A DNA stretch of 12,662 nt from JBKPRX01 sp046734795. GTDB taxonomy: Bacteria; Actinomycetota; Thermoleophilia; Gaiellales; Gaiellaceae. Below the pieces are notes generated by a model that was given only the letters and a program-made list of their open reading frames with translations, did no database searches and was not told where the DNA came from. Below, in pieces: positions 6,048-12,662 of the stretch. The DNA is taken from NCBI GenBank assembly GCA_046734795.1, contig JBKPRX010000037.1, forward strand, positions 1 to 12,662, written 5' to 3'. Numbering within the stretch: position 1 is the first letter of the stretch; each line of letters starts with the position of its first letter. Position numbers and translations under genes: made by a program.

Positions 6048-8258
6048 TCAAGCGGCCGGATCGAGCGCTGCGGCGGGCGCCCGACGGGTCGCGGAGGGTG
6101 CGGAAACGGGCGGTTGAGTCGAGATCAGTCCGGTCTGCTTCGGCTGCGACGCGACCCGCTGGCGCTTGCGTGCCTCGACGGTCTTCGTCTCGTCGAGCCG
6201 CACGCCGGCCGCCACAAGAGCCTCCTCGAGCTCTGACGCAAGGCGCTCCAAGTCCTTACTGGAACTGATGATCGTTCCCGGGTCGTTCTGGACGGTGCTC
6301 GCTGCCGTGCGAATCTCGGTCATCGCCTCGGCGACCTGCTCGGCCGCGAGCTGCTGCTGCTCGGTCGCCAGGATCGAGTCGTCGAGCATCGCTGCAGTTG
6401 AGCCCATCAGCTCGGCGACCTCGCGAGCCTGCCGCGCGCCCTGCTGCGTCGCCATGATCGTCGCGTTCGTCTCGTCGCGGATCGCCTGGACGATCTCGCG
6501 GATCGATTCGGTGGAATTGAGCGAGCGCTCCGCGAGCTTCTTCACTTCGGCTGCGACGACGGCAAAGCCGCGACCTACTTCGCCGGCGCGCGCGGCTTCG
6601 ATCGCCGCGTTCAAGGCAAGGAGGCTCGTCTGGTCCGCGATCTCCGCGATCAGCTCGAGGATCTCGTCGATCTTCAGCGAGCGCTCGCCCAGCGCGCTCG
6701 TGCGCTCGGACGTCGAGTCGACGGTCCGTTGCATGTCTCCTACGGTCTGGGCCGTGTTGTCGGCAGCGGCTGCGACCGTGCGGGCATTCGCCGCAATCGT
6801 TGCCGCCGCGGCAGCGAGCTCTTCGACCGTCGCGGTTGTCTCGGCAACGCCGGAGCTCTGCTCCGCGATCGCGGCGGCGACACGACGAAAGCCGCGGAGC
6901 TGAGTGTCCGTTCCCGCCGCGAGGATCGTTGCGATCACATGCGTGAGCCCGACGAGCCGTGCCAGCACGCGTCCACCCCAGATGCCCAAGGCGGCGGCGG
7001 CGACGGCCGACCCGACGAGCAGTCCGGTTGCGACTGTGAGTGTGGTCGTCTTGGAGCCGAGGGCAGCGACCCCTGCAACAACAGCAGCGGCGGCGAGCAC
7101 GACGGTTGCGACGAGCATTCGGCGGACGACGCCTCGAGCGGGACCTGCCCACATGCGGGCGCTATCCATGCGAACTTGCAGCTCCGCGACGTCGACGAAC
7201 CTGAGTGGCGCGCCACCCTCGGCGCGCTCCCATCGCTCGACGCCCCATTTCTCGTACTCGGCGAGTGCGCGGTCACTGCTGAGACGCGCCTCGCGCTCCT
7301 GCGGTGCACGAAGCGCTTCCAGCGCGTCCTGGATCCTCGAGGCTGCCTCGTGCAACTCGGACGTCAGTCGCCGTGTCTCTCCGGGATCGCTCTGCATCGT
7401 CGCCGTCGAGCTCCGAATCTGCGCTACCGCGGCGGCAACTTGTCCAGCAGCCAGCTTCTGCTGCTCCGTCGCGAGGATCGAGTCGTCGAGCATCGCGGTC
7501 GTGGATGCCATCAGCTCGGCGACCTCGCGAGCCTGCCGCGTCGCAGCCTGGGTCGCGTCGATCGTCGCTTGCGTCTCTTCCTCCACCGAGCCGACGATCT
7601 CGCGAATCGACTCAGTGGATTCGATCGAGCGCTCTGCGAGCTTACGTACCTCGCTCGCGACGACGGCGAAGCCCTTGCCGGCCGCACCTGCGCGCGCGGC
7701 CTCGATCGCGGCGTTCAAGGCGAGCAGGTTCGTCTGCTCTGCGATCTCGCCGATCAGGCCAAGGGTCTCGCCGATCTTCTGAGAGCGCCCGCCGAGCACG
7801 AGCGCGCGCGAGGCGATTGCCTCGACGCTCACCTGCATCTCGTCCATCGTTGCCTGGGTGTTTCCCGCGGCCCCGGCGACTGTCCTCGCGTTGTCGGCGA
7901 TCGTGCTCGCCGCGGTTGCAAGCTGTTCGAGCGTCGCCGCCGTCTGCGCGTGGGCCGCGTTCTGGTCGACGAGCGCGTTCGCTGCCTTCATCTGGCCGCC
8001 GACCTGGGCGGCCACGTCGGTGAAGATCCGAGCGGTCGCGGCGGTCAAGCGGCGCGCGAACCCGTCGACGAGGCGTACGAGTCGGAAGCCGGCGAGGATG
8101 AGCGCCGCGAGCCCGGCTGCGCCCACGCCGGCGGCAGCAATGGCTGCGGTGCCGCCCGACTGGGCGAGGAGGACGATCGCCGCCACGACGAGCCCCACGA
8201 GCACAAACGTGGCAGCCGCAAGCCGCCGACCCACCCCAGGACTGGGCAAAGCAGGCAT
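6048..8258 (-). CDS. Tandem chemoreceptor: two TM pairs and two complete MCP signalling hairpins
   Basis: From the ATG at 8258 this protein has 736 residues. First half: membrane helices about 13-32 and 37-58, then a hairpin with tip EQTNLLALNAAIEAARAG (N177). A linker of about 90 residues with ALAEYEKWGVERWER follows. Second half: membrane helices about 380-400 and 406-428, then a hairpin with tip DQTSLLALNAAIEAARAGE. Neither half has a periplasmic domain or a recognisable HAMP. Known MCPs normally carry one hairpin and act as homodimers; here both arms of a dimer could come from one chain (inference). Oddities: the tip Glu is Ala192 in hairpin 1, and the tip Asn is Ser545 in hairpin 2. An ATG at 8270 is also in frame, but it overlaps the -10 box of a sigma-28-like promoter. 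Neither start has a clear ribosome binding site, and 8258 fits a leaderless mRNA. Confidence 0.93.
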   Translation of the reverse strand: MPALPSPGVGRRLAAATFVLVGLVVAAIVLLAQSGGTAAIAAAGVGAAGLAALILAGFRLVRLVDGFARRLTAATARIFTDVAAQVGGQMKAANALVDQNAAHAQTAATLEQLATAASTIADNARTVAGAAGNTQATMDEMQVSVEAIASRALVLGGRSQKIGETLGLIGEIAEQTNLLALNAAIEAARAGAAGKGFAVVASEVRKLAERSIESTESIREIVGSVEEETQATIDATQAATRQAREVAELMASTTAMLDDSILATEQQKLAAGQVAAAVAQIRSSTATMQSDPGETRRLTSELHEAASRIQDALEALRAPQEREARLSSDRALAEYEKWGVERWERAEGGAPLRFVDVAELQVRMDSARMWAGPARGVVRRMLVATVVLAAAAVVAGVAALGSKTTTLTVATGLLVGSAVAAAALGIWGGRVLARLVGLTHVIATILAAGTDTQLRGFRRVAAAIAEQSSGVAETTATVEELAAAAATIAANARTVAAAADNTAQTVGDMQRTVDSTSERTSALGERSLKIDEILELIAEIADQTSLLALNAAIEAARAGEVGRGFAVVAAEVKKLAERSLNSTESIREIVQAIRDETNATIMATQQGARQAREVAELMGSTAAMLDDSILATEQQQLAAEQVAEAMTEIRTAASTVQNDPGTIISSSKDLERLASELEEALVAAGVRLDETKTVEARKRQRVASQPKQTGLISTQPPVSAPSATRRAPAAALDPAA

Positions 8259-8266
8259 CGATCCAA

Positions 8267-8293
8267 GCATCGGCAGCCGCGGTTGAAGCTTGA
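8267..8293 (-). promoter_or_regulatory. Sigma-28-like promoter candidate before tandem receptor (leaderless)
   Basis: TCAAGCTT (8293-8286), 11 nt, then GCCGATGC (8274-8267). Compared with the FliA consensus TAAAGTTT, 11 nt, GCCGATAA, each box matches at 6 of 8 positions and the spacing is exact. The -10 box ends 8 nt before the ATG at 8258, so transcription would begin at or within a base or two of the start codon. Confidence 0.6.
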
Positions 8294-8321
8294 GGGAGTG
8301 GCGCGATCGGGTCGGTCGTGC

Positions 8322-8331
8322 GCGTTAACGC
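8322..8331. other. Perfect 10-nt palindrome in the gap between tandem receptors
   Basis: GCGTTAACGC is a perfect palindrome in the 80-nt gap between the two tandem receptor genes, just downstream of the stop at 8339 and upstream of the promoter candidate. It could be a binding site for a dimeric regulator or chance. It has no loop and no T-run, so it is not a convincing terminator. Confidence 0.2.
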
Positions 8332-8338
8332 TTGCTCG

Positions 8339-10492
8339 TCAAGCGGCTAGCGGGGCCGCGGCGAGCGCGCCTCGCTTGTCCCGCGGCGTCCAGAGCGTCG
8401 GGTCGACCTCCAGGCCGAGCGGAGTGAGGTTCTCGCTCAGGTCCCGCGCCGCAGCGGCGATCGCCTTTGCCCCGCGGAGGACCCGGCCGCCGTCCCCGCC
8501 GGAGGCGATGGTGGAGCTGCCTTCCCGGATCTGCACCATCGCCGCCGCGACGTGCTCCGCGGCGCTCTGCTGCTGTTCCGTGGCGAGGACCGACTGTTCG
8601 ACCATCTCCACGGTCGAGTCCATCAACTCGGCCACCGCACGTGCCTGCTGCGCGCCGACGCGTGTCGCCTCGACTGTGACCGTCGTTTCCTCGTGAACAG
8701 CGGCCACGATCTTGCGGATCGAGTCGACGGACTCCATCGAGCGCTCCGCGAGGTTCCGTACCTCGTCGGCGACAACCGAGAAGCCTTTGCCGGCCTCGCC
8801 GGAACGAGCAGCCTCGATCGCCGCGTTCAGCGCGAGCAGGTTCGTCTGTTCGGCAATGTCTTCAATGAGCGTCAGGACCTCGCCGATCGTGCGTGACCGA
8901 GAGGCGAGGATCTCGCCGCGCTCCGCGATCGCGTCGACGGCCACCCGCAGATCGTCCATGGTGGCGCGCGTCTGCTCGGCCGCAGCGCCGACGGAGCGGG
9001 CGTTCTGCGCGATCGACCCTGCGGCGGCCGCGAGCTCCTCGACGGTCGCAGTCGTTTCTGCGACCGCAGAGCCTTGCTCGCCGAGCTTGGACGCGATGTC
9101 TCGGAAGTTGTCGAACTGCCCGTCGATGTTGCGCTTGACCGTGTTCGCCACCAGCTCGGCAATGCCGAGCAGCCTCCCAACGCGGAAAGCTGCCTGGCGT
9201 GCGAGCCGTACAGTGATCGCGAATGCGACACACGAGGCGGCCGTCGCGGCGCCGAACGGCCACGACCGCTCCGCGGCGAAGAGCCACGCCGTCGAGCTGA
9301 TCGCGCCGGCGAGCAGGACGAGGATGCCCAGGCCGCCGAGCAGCGCGTGCCGCGCGGCACCGTCCTTCCGCAGTGCGGTTTCGATCTGCTTCTCCAGTTC
9401 CGACGTGTCGGGCGCGACGAACTCGCCCTCGATCCCGCGGCGATTGCGCTCGCGGAGGGCTTGCTCGTAAAGCTCGCGCGCCGCGCGCTCGCGCTCGCGC
9501 GTCGTGTCGTCGATACCGACGTCGTAGCGGGCGAGCAGGTCGTGCGTCGCAGCGGCAAGCAGCTCGAGCCGGTTCGCCGTGTCGCGCGTCCCGCGGTCGC
9601 TTTGGATGTGAACGGCCGCATCGCGAATCTGGGTCATCGCGACGCTGACTTGCTCCGCGGCGGCCTGCTGCTGCTGCGCCGCGAGGATCGAATCCTCGAG
9701 CATCTGCACGGTCGAGGCCATCAGGCTGCCGACCTCGTGCACCTGGTGCGTTCCCTGCTGGGTCGCCATGATCGTCGCGTTCGTCTCGTCGCGCACGGAG
9801 TCGACGATCTCGCGGATGGACTCGGTGGAGCGCATCGACCTTTCCGCGAGCTTGCGGACCTCGGAGGCGACGACCGCGAAGCCTTTTCCCGCCTCCCCGG
9901 CGCGAGCCGCCTCGATCGCGGCGTTCAAGGCCAACAGGTTCGTCTGCCCGGCAATGTCCTCGATCAGCTCCAGGATCTCGTCGATCTTGCGGGAGCGGTC
10001 TCCGAGCGACAGCGTCTGGTCGCCGATCGCCTCGACGGAATGTTCCACCTGCTGCATCGTCTCGGCGGTACGTTCTGCCGCCGCGGCCACGCTGCGCGCA
10101 TTGTCGGCGATTGCCGCGGCTGCCGCCGCAAGCTCTTCCGTCGTCGCGCCGGTCTCCGTCACGGCCGCGAGCTGGTCGGCGAGCGCGAGGCCGGTCTCAT
10201 GCGTCCCGACCCACTGGTCCGCGACACCGTCGAGGATCTTCTCGGTCGCGGCTCCGAGGTGCGCCACGAGCGTCCGCAGGACCTGCGCGACGCGGGTCGC
10301 ATAGGCGACGCCGATCACCACCGAGAGGAGGTCGAGCGCGACGGCGACGAACAGACCGACTCGATGAAGGCCCTGGAGCGCCTCGGCGTTCGTCAGGAGG
10401 AGCGCCACGGCGATGGCTGTGGGCGCGATCCCGACGACGGCGCCGACGGCAGGACGGCGCGTTGTACCGCTCTTGACGTTTCCCTCTACCAC
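8339..10492 (-). CDS. Tandem chemoreceptor: two TM pairs and two complete MCP signalling hairpins
   Basis: A 717-residue protein with the same layout as its downstream neighbour. Membrane helices at about 16-34 and 44-65, hairpin 1 with tip GQTNLLALNAAIEAARAGE (N185), then a charged linker with RERERAARELYEQALRERNRRG. Further membrane helices at about 381-405 and 410-428 precede hairpin 2, with tip EQTNLLALNAAIEAARSGE (N551). Both tips keep the conserved Asn, Glu and Arg, so both should be able to bind CheW/CheA. Loops between membrane helices are about 5-10 residues, so sensing must use the membrane, the cytosolic linker or a partner. The start is a GTG with no convincing ribosome binding site, placed 9 nt after a sigma-28-like -10 box, which suits a leaderless mRNA. 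It is the most diverged of the three receptor units. Part of hairpin 1 closely matches the C-type hairpins at DNA level. Confidence 0.92.
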   Translation of the reverse strand: MVEGNVKSGTTRRPAVGAVVGIAPTAIAVALLLTNAEALQGLHRVGLFVAVALDLLSVVIGVAYATRVAQVLRTLVAHLGAATEKILDGVADQWVGTHETGLALADQLAAVTETGATTEELAAAAAAIADNARSVAAAAERTAETMQQVEHSVEAIGDQTLSLGDRSRKIDEILELIEDIAGQTNLLALNAAIEAARAGEAGKGFAVVASEVRKLAERSMRSTESIREIVDSVRDETNATIMATQQGTHQVHEVGSLMASTVQMLEDSILAAQQQQAAAEQVSVAMTQIRDAAVHIQSDRGTRDTANRLELLAAATHDLLARYDVGIDDTTRERERAARELYEQALRERNRRGIEGEFVAPDTSELEKQIETALRKDGAARHALLGGLGILVLLAGAISSTAWLFAAERSWPFGAATAASCVAFAITVRLARQAAFRVGRLLGIAELVANTVKRNIDGQFDNFRDIASKLGEQGSAVAETTATVEELAAAAGSIAQNARSVGAAAEQTRATMDDLRVAVDAIAERGEILASRSRTIGEVLTLIEDIAEQTNLLALNAAIEAARSGEAGKGFSVVADEVRNLAERSMESVDSIRKIVAAVHEETTVTVEATRVGAQQARAVAELMDSTVEMVEQSVLATEQQQSAAEHVAAAMVQIREGSSTIASGGDGGRVLRGAKAIAAAARDLSENLTPLGLEVDPTLWTPRDKRGALAAAPLAA

Positions 10493-10501
10493 GCCACTCG
10501 T

Positions 10502-10528
10502 ATTTCGGCGCGGAGACGAAAACCTTGA
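10502..10528 (-). promoter_or_regulatory. Sigma-28-like promoter candidate before first tandem receptor (leaderless)
   Basis: TCAAGGTT (10528-10521), 11 nt, then GCCGAAAT (10509-10502). Spacing equals the FliA-type consensus, and each box matches at 6 of 8 positions. The -10 box ends 9 nt before the GTG at 10492, so the start codon would be at or next to the 5' end of the mRNA. It fills most of the 39-nt gap after the cupredoxin gene and would separate chemotaxis transcription from the upstream genes. Confidence 0.6.
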
Positions 10529-10531
10529 TCG

Positions 10532-10894
10532 TCAGGGCGCGACGACGCGGAGTCGCGCGGTCATGCCGCGCTGCCGGTGATCGGCGATCGAGCACCACAG
10601 CTGGAACGTGCCCGCCTTGAGGGTCGTCTCGAGATCGGCAGAGTCGCCCGACTGCACGACGTGGATCGCATATGTGCGCGTGCCGCCGATTCTCTTCAGC
10701 CGAAGGTCGTGCGGGTCCTCGCCGAAGTTCACGAGCTCCACGATCACCTTGCCGGCCTTGAGCGACGACCGCGAGAGCGTGAAGCCGAACTCGTGAGCCG
10801 AGACCTGGACGCGCGCAGGTGGCGCCGCGGCGACAGCGGGCAGCGCAAGCACGAGCGCGACCCCGGCCACGACGAGCGCCGCGATGCGTCTCAC
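10532..10894 (-). CDS. Exported cupredoxin (blue copper protein)
   Basis: A 120-residue protein. Residues 1-24 form a signal peptide: MRRIAAL, a hydrophobic stretch, then ALPAVAA with a likely cleavage after AVA/AAA. The mature part is a small cupredoxin with all four type 1 copper ligands: H62 (EDPHDL), C101, H106 and M111 in WCSIADHRQRGM, the usual C-x4-H-x4-M spacing. Such proteins carry electrons outside the cytoplasmic membrane; the partner cannot be told. The frame is open upstream to 11167, but that part is arginine-rich and overlaps the DUF1501 gene. The chosen GTG at 10894 overlaps the DUF1501 stop (GTGA), has no clear ribosome binding site and gives a clean signal peptide. Coupling ties it to DUF1501/DUF1800. 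Whether it relates to the receptor gene 39 nt downstream is unknown. Confidence 0.85.
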   Translation of the reverse strand: MRRIAALVVAGVALVLALPAVAAAPPARVQVSAHEFGFTLSRSSLKAGKVIVELVNFGEDPHDLRLKRIGGTRTYAIHVVQSGDSADLETTLKAGTFQLWCSIADHRQRGMTARLRVVAP

Positions 10895-12249
10895 TTGAGG
10901 AGCGCGGGCCGCGCGAACGACGACGCACCGGGAATGATCCCGTTTGCGTCCGCGTCGAGCCATTGCTCGAGCAGCGACGCGTAGATCCCGCGAAAGTCGG
11001 CGGTGGCACGCAGGTTGCCGAGCTCGTCGAGGCCGCCGCTCACGCCCGGGAACTCGCCGATCATCCGGCCGCGCACGCGAGAGCCGAGCAGGAATCCGAT
11101 GCCGGCCGAACCGTGGTCGGTTCCGGCGGAGCCGTTTTCCTTCGCGCGCCGGCCGAACTCCGACCACATGTGCACGACGACGCGGTCCGCGATGCCGCGC
11201 GCCTCGAGGTCGCGCTGGAACGCAAGGAGCGAATCGGCCGTGAGCTGCAAACCCTGCTGCAGCGGTCCCGTCTGCGCGGCGTGCGTGTCGTACTGACCAG
11301 GCGCGGTCAACGTTGCGACGCGGATCGGCAGGCCCTCCGCGATCATCGCCGCGAGCCCGGCGAGCCTGCGAGGAAAATCGTCGGTCGAGCGTGGATACTG
11401 CGGCGGGACCTGAAGCGTCGCGAAGCGGCCGAGCTCGGTCTTCACGCGATACGACTGCTGCGCAGCCTCACCGGCCTGGCGAAGCGCGCCGTCCTTGCTC
11501 TTCGCATGCAGGGCCCCGAGAGCGCCGGCCGCGGCGACGGTCTCGTCGGCGAGCGGATGACCGTTCGGGAAGAACGTGTAGCGGTCGGGCCCGTCGAGCG
11601 AGGCAACCGGTGCGGACGCAGTCGCGAGCGCGGGGTGGAGGCCGAAGTCGAGCGAGAGGCCTTGCAGCGGATTGTCCTTCGTGCCCGTGCGATCGAGGTA
11701 GCGCCCGAGCCAACCGGTGCGGAGTCCTGCGTCGGTAGCCCCGACCTCCCAGTAGTGGCGTGACGTGAAGTGCGAGTGGTCGGGATCCGCGTAGCCGATT
11801 GCGGGAACGACGCTCAGCTTTCCTTCCTGGTGCAGGGTCGCGAGGGCTTGCGCTGCGGGATGCCAGCGCAGCCGGGAGTCCTCGCTGAACGCGGCGCCCG
11901 CCGACTGCGGCAGCGCGAGCGTCGGTCGCAGCTGGTAGTAGGCGCCGTCGCCCGCGGGGAAGAGAACCGACATCGAGTCGATACCCCCCGCAAGGAAGAT
12001 CGAGACGAGAACGCGCCCGTTTCCGCCGGTTGCAGCCGCCGCGATTCCGTCGTCGACGAGCTGGGAGGCGAGCCGGCCGCCGCCGTAGACGGCGAGTGCA
12101 AGGCCCGCGCCGCGGAGCACGAGGCTTCTCCGCGACAGCCCGGTGCCGGCGGGCAGCGGCATGCCGGGCTCGATCGCCGGTAGGCCACGTCCGGCTTCGG
12201 CGACGGCTCGCCGGAAAAGCTCGGTGCGGTTGCAGTCGTTGCAGCTCAT
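10891..12249 (-). CDS. DUF1501 family protein with twin-arginine signal
   Basis: A complete 452-residue member of DUF1501, a family with a sulfatase/phosphatase-like fold whose biochemical role is not established. A twin-arginine motif (SRRSLV, R40-R41) precedes a hydrophobic segment (about 44-58), so export in folded form by Tat is likely. An unusually long N-terminal region with C3 and C6 comes before it. Family signatures include VSIFLAGGIDSMSVLFP (about 82-98), a PDHSHFTSRHYWE segment, and SEFGRRAKENGSAGTDHGSA towards the C-terminus. It starts one base after the DUF1800 stop and overlaps the cupredoxin start, an arrangement that points to one co-translated unit. DUF1501 next to DUF1800 is a recurrent bacterial pairing. 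No link with chemotaxis can be read from the sequence itself. Confidence 0.92.
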   Translation of the reverse strand: MSCNDCNRTELFRRAVAEAGRGLPAIEPGMPLPAGTGLSRRSLVLRGAGLALAVYGGGRLASQLVDDGIAAAATGGNGRVLVSIFLAGGIDSMSVLFPAGDGAYYQLRPTLALPQSAGAAFSEDSRLRWHPAAQALATLHQEGKLSVVPAIGYADPDHSHFTSRHYWEVGATDAGLRTGWLGRYLDRTGTKDNPLQGLSLDFGLHPALATASAPVASLDGPDRYTFFPNGHPLADETVAAAGALGALHAKSKDGALRQAGEAAQQSYRVKTELGRFATLQVPPQYPRSTDDFPRRLAGLAAMIAEGLPIRVATLTAPGQYDTHAAQTGPLQQGLQLTADSLLAFQRDLEARGIADRVVVHMWSEFGRRAKENGSAGTDHGSAGIGFLLGSRVRGRMIGEFPGVSGGLDELGNLRATADFRGIYASLLEQWLDADANGIIPGASSFARPALLK

Positions 12250-12250
12250 C

Positions 12251-12662
12251 TCAGGCGGTTTGGAGGTCGGGTGAGATCGCGACGAGCAAGCGCAGCGCGG
12301 ACTCGATCGCGGCTGCGCGGTGGTGTGCGAGGTTCGTCTTGGCGAATGCGGTCAGCGAAGCGCGGGTCGAGCTCGTGAGCGTCGGGCCGCCCCAGTAGGT
12401 GCGCGCACGCTCGACGAGCTTTGCCGCATCACGCGGAGCGCTGCCGTCCTCCGCGTCACCGGCGGCGGTCTCGGCGACGAGCCAGCGGCCGCGGAAGCTC
12501 GATGTGTCGAGCCAGCGCGATTCGTCCCAGCCTGCGACGTTCGGCGGATAGAAGAGCAGCTGCCCGCTTGCGTAGTCGAGCTTCCACCACGCGGCGGTGT
12601 CGATCCCGCGTCCACGTCCGCGCAGAAGACCCGCGGTGTAGACGACAGGCGACTTCACCATG
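12251..12662 (-). CDS. DUF1800 family protein, C-terminal part (cut by window edge)
   Basis: The last 136 or so residues of a DUF1800 protein; the N-terminal majority (family members are usually about 450-600 residues) lies beyond 12662. Recognisable C-terminal elements are VKSPVVYTAGLLRG, then LLFYPPNVAGWDESRWLDTS (the family's PPNVxGW..G..W motif) and a C-terminal helical segment with ALRLLVAISPDLQ. The methionine at the edge is internal, not a start. Function in the family is unknown. The partner DUF1501 gene begins after a single base, so the two are almost certainly co-expressed. The stop is TGA at 12253-12251. Confidence 0.88.
   Translation of the reverse strand, partial: MVKSPVVYTAGLLRGRGRGIDTAAWWKLDYASGQLLFYPPNVAGWDESRWLDTSSFRGRWLVAETAAGDAEDGSAPRDAAKLVERARTYWGGPTLTSSTRASLTAFAKTNLAHHRAAAIESALRLLVAISPDLQTA

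Noticed and set aside
8294..8338. Possible terminator between the two tandem receptor genes
   Set aside because: Only a loopless 10-nt palindrome and weak GC inverted repeats; no stem-loop with a T-run on either strand.
6729..8696. 655-residue open frame on the plus strand across the tandem receptors
   Set aside because: It lies opposite two strongly supported MCP coding regions, spans their intergenic gap, is rich in Arg/Asp/Leu/Gly with no domain, and follows from GC-rich codon use on the other strand.
9074..10528. 484-residue open frame on the plus strand
   Set aside because: Antisense shadow of the first tandem receptor, with repetitive Arg/Asp/Leu composition and no recognisable family.
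10895..11167. N-terminal extension of the cupredoxin by 91 codons
   Set aside because: Arginine-rich, lies within DUF1501, and would bury the signal peptide.

Overview
This is a GC-rich window in which every supported gene lies on the minus strand and gene overlaps are the rule. Read in the direction of transcription (high to low coordinates) it holds two blocks. The first (12662 to 10532) is a translationally coupled set: the C-terminal end of a DUF1800 protein, a complete DUF1501 protein with a twin-arginine signal, and a small exported cupredoxin with an intact type 1 copper site. The second (10492 to 1, running off the window edge) is a chemosensory cluster: four chemoreceptor (MCP) genes, then cheW, a cheA with a fused receiver domain, cheB, and the start of cheR.

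The receptor genes are the unusual part. Two encode polypeptides of about 720-740 residues that each carry two complete MCP signalling hairpins and two pairs of membrane helices. The other two are adjacent single-hairpin genes. Their N- and C-terminal flanks match the first and the second half of the fused proteins respectively, so they look like the same two-receptor unit in split form. The window therefore holds three copies of an N-type plus C-type receptor unit (fused, fused, split). All six hairpins have the same internal spacing, and none has an extracytoplasmic sensor domain or a recognisable HAMP domain. Each unit is preceded by a sequence resembling a flagellar sigma-28 (FliA/SigD/WhiG-type) promoter. 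Two of these sit 8-9 nt before the likely start codon, which suggests leaderless mRNAs. The third overlaps an upstream ATG and moves the likely start to a GTG with a good ribosome binding site.

How the parts should work together: the receptors would form membrane-anchored arrays with CheW and CheA. CheA would phosphorylate its own fused receiver and CheB. CheR and CheB would add and remove methyl groups on the receptor hairpins. No separate cheY, cheC, cheD or cheZ is visible, so the output may run through the fused receiver or through proteins encoded elsewhere. The sigma-28-like promoters point to flagellar motility.

The organism is probably a high-GC bacterium. The GC richness, GTG/TTG starts, likely leaderless starts and the DUF1501/DUF1800 pair would suit an actinomycete of the Thermoleophilia type, but this is a low-confidence inference. 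No RNA genes, insertion sequences, CRISPR arrays or clear terminators were seen. No gene-free stretch exceeds about 100 nt.
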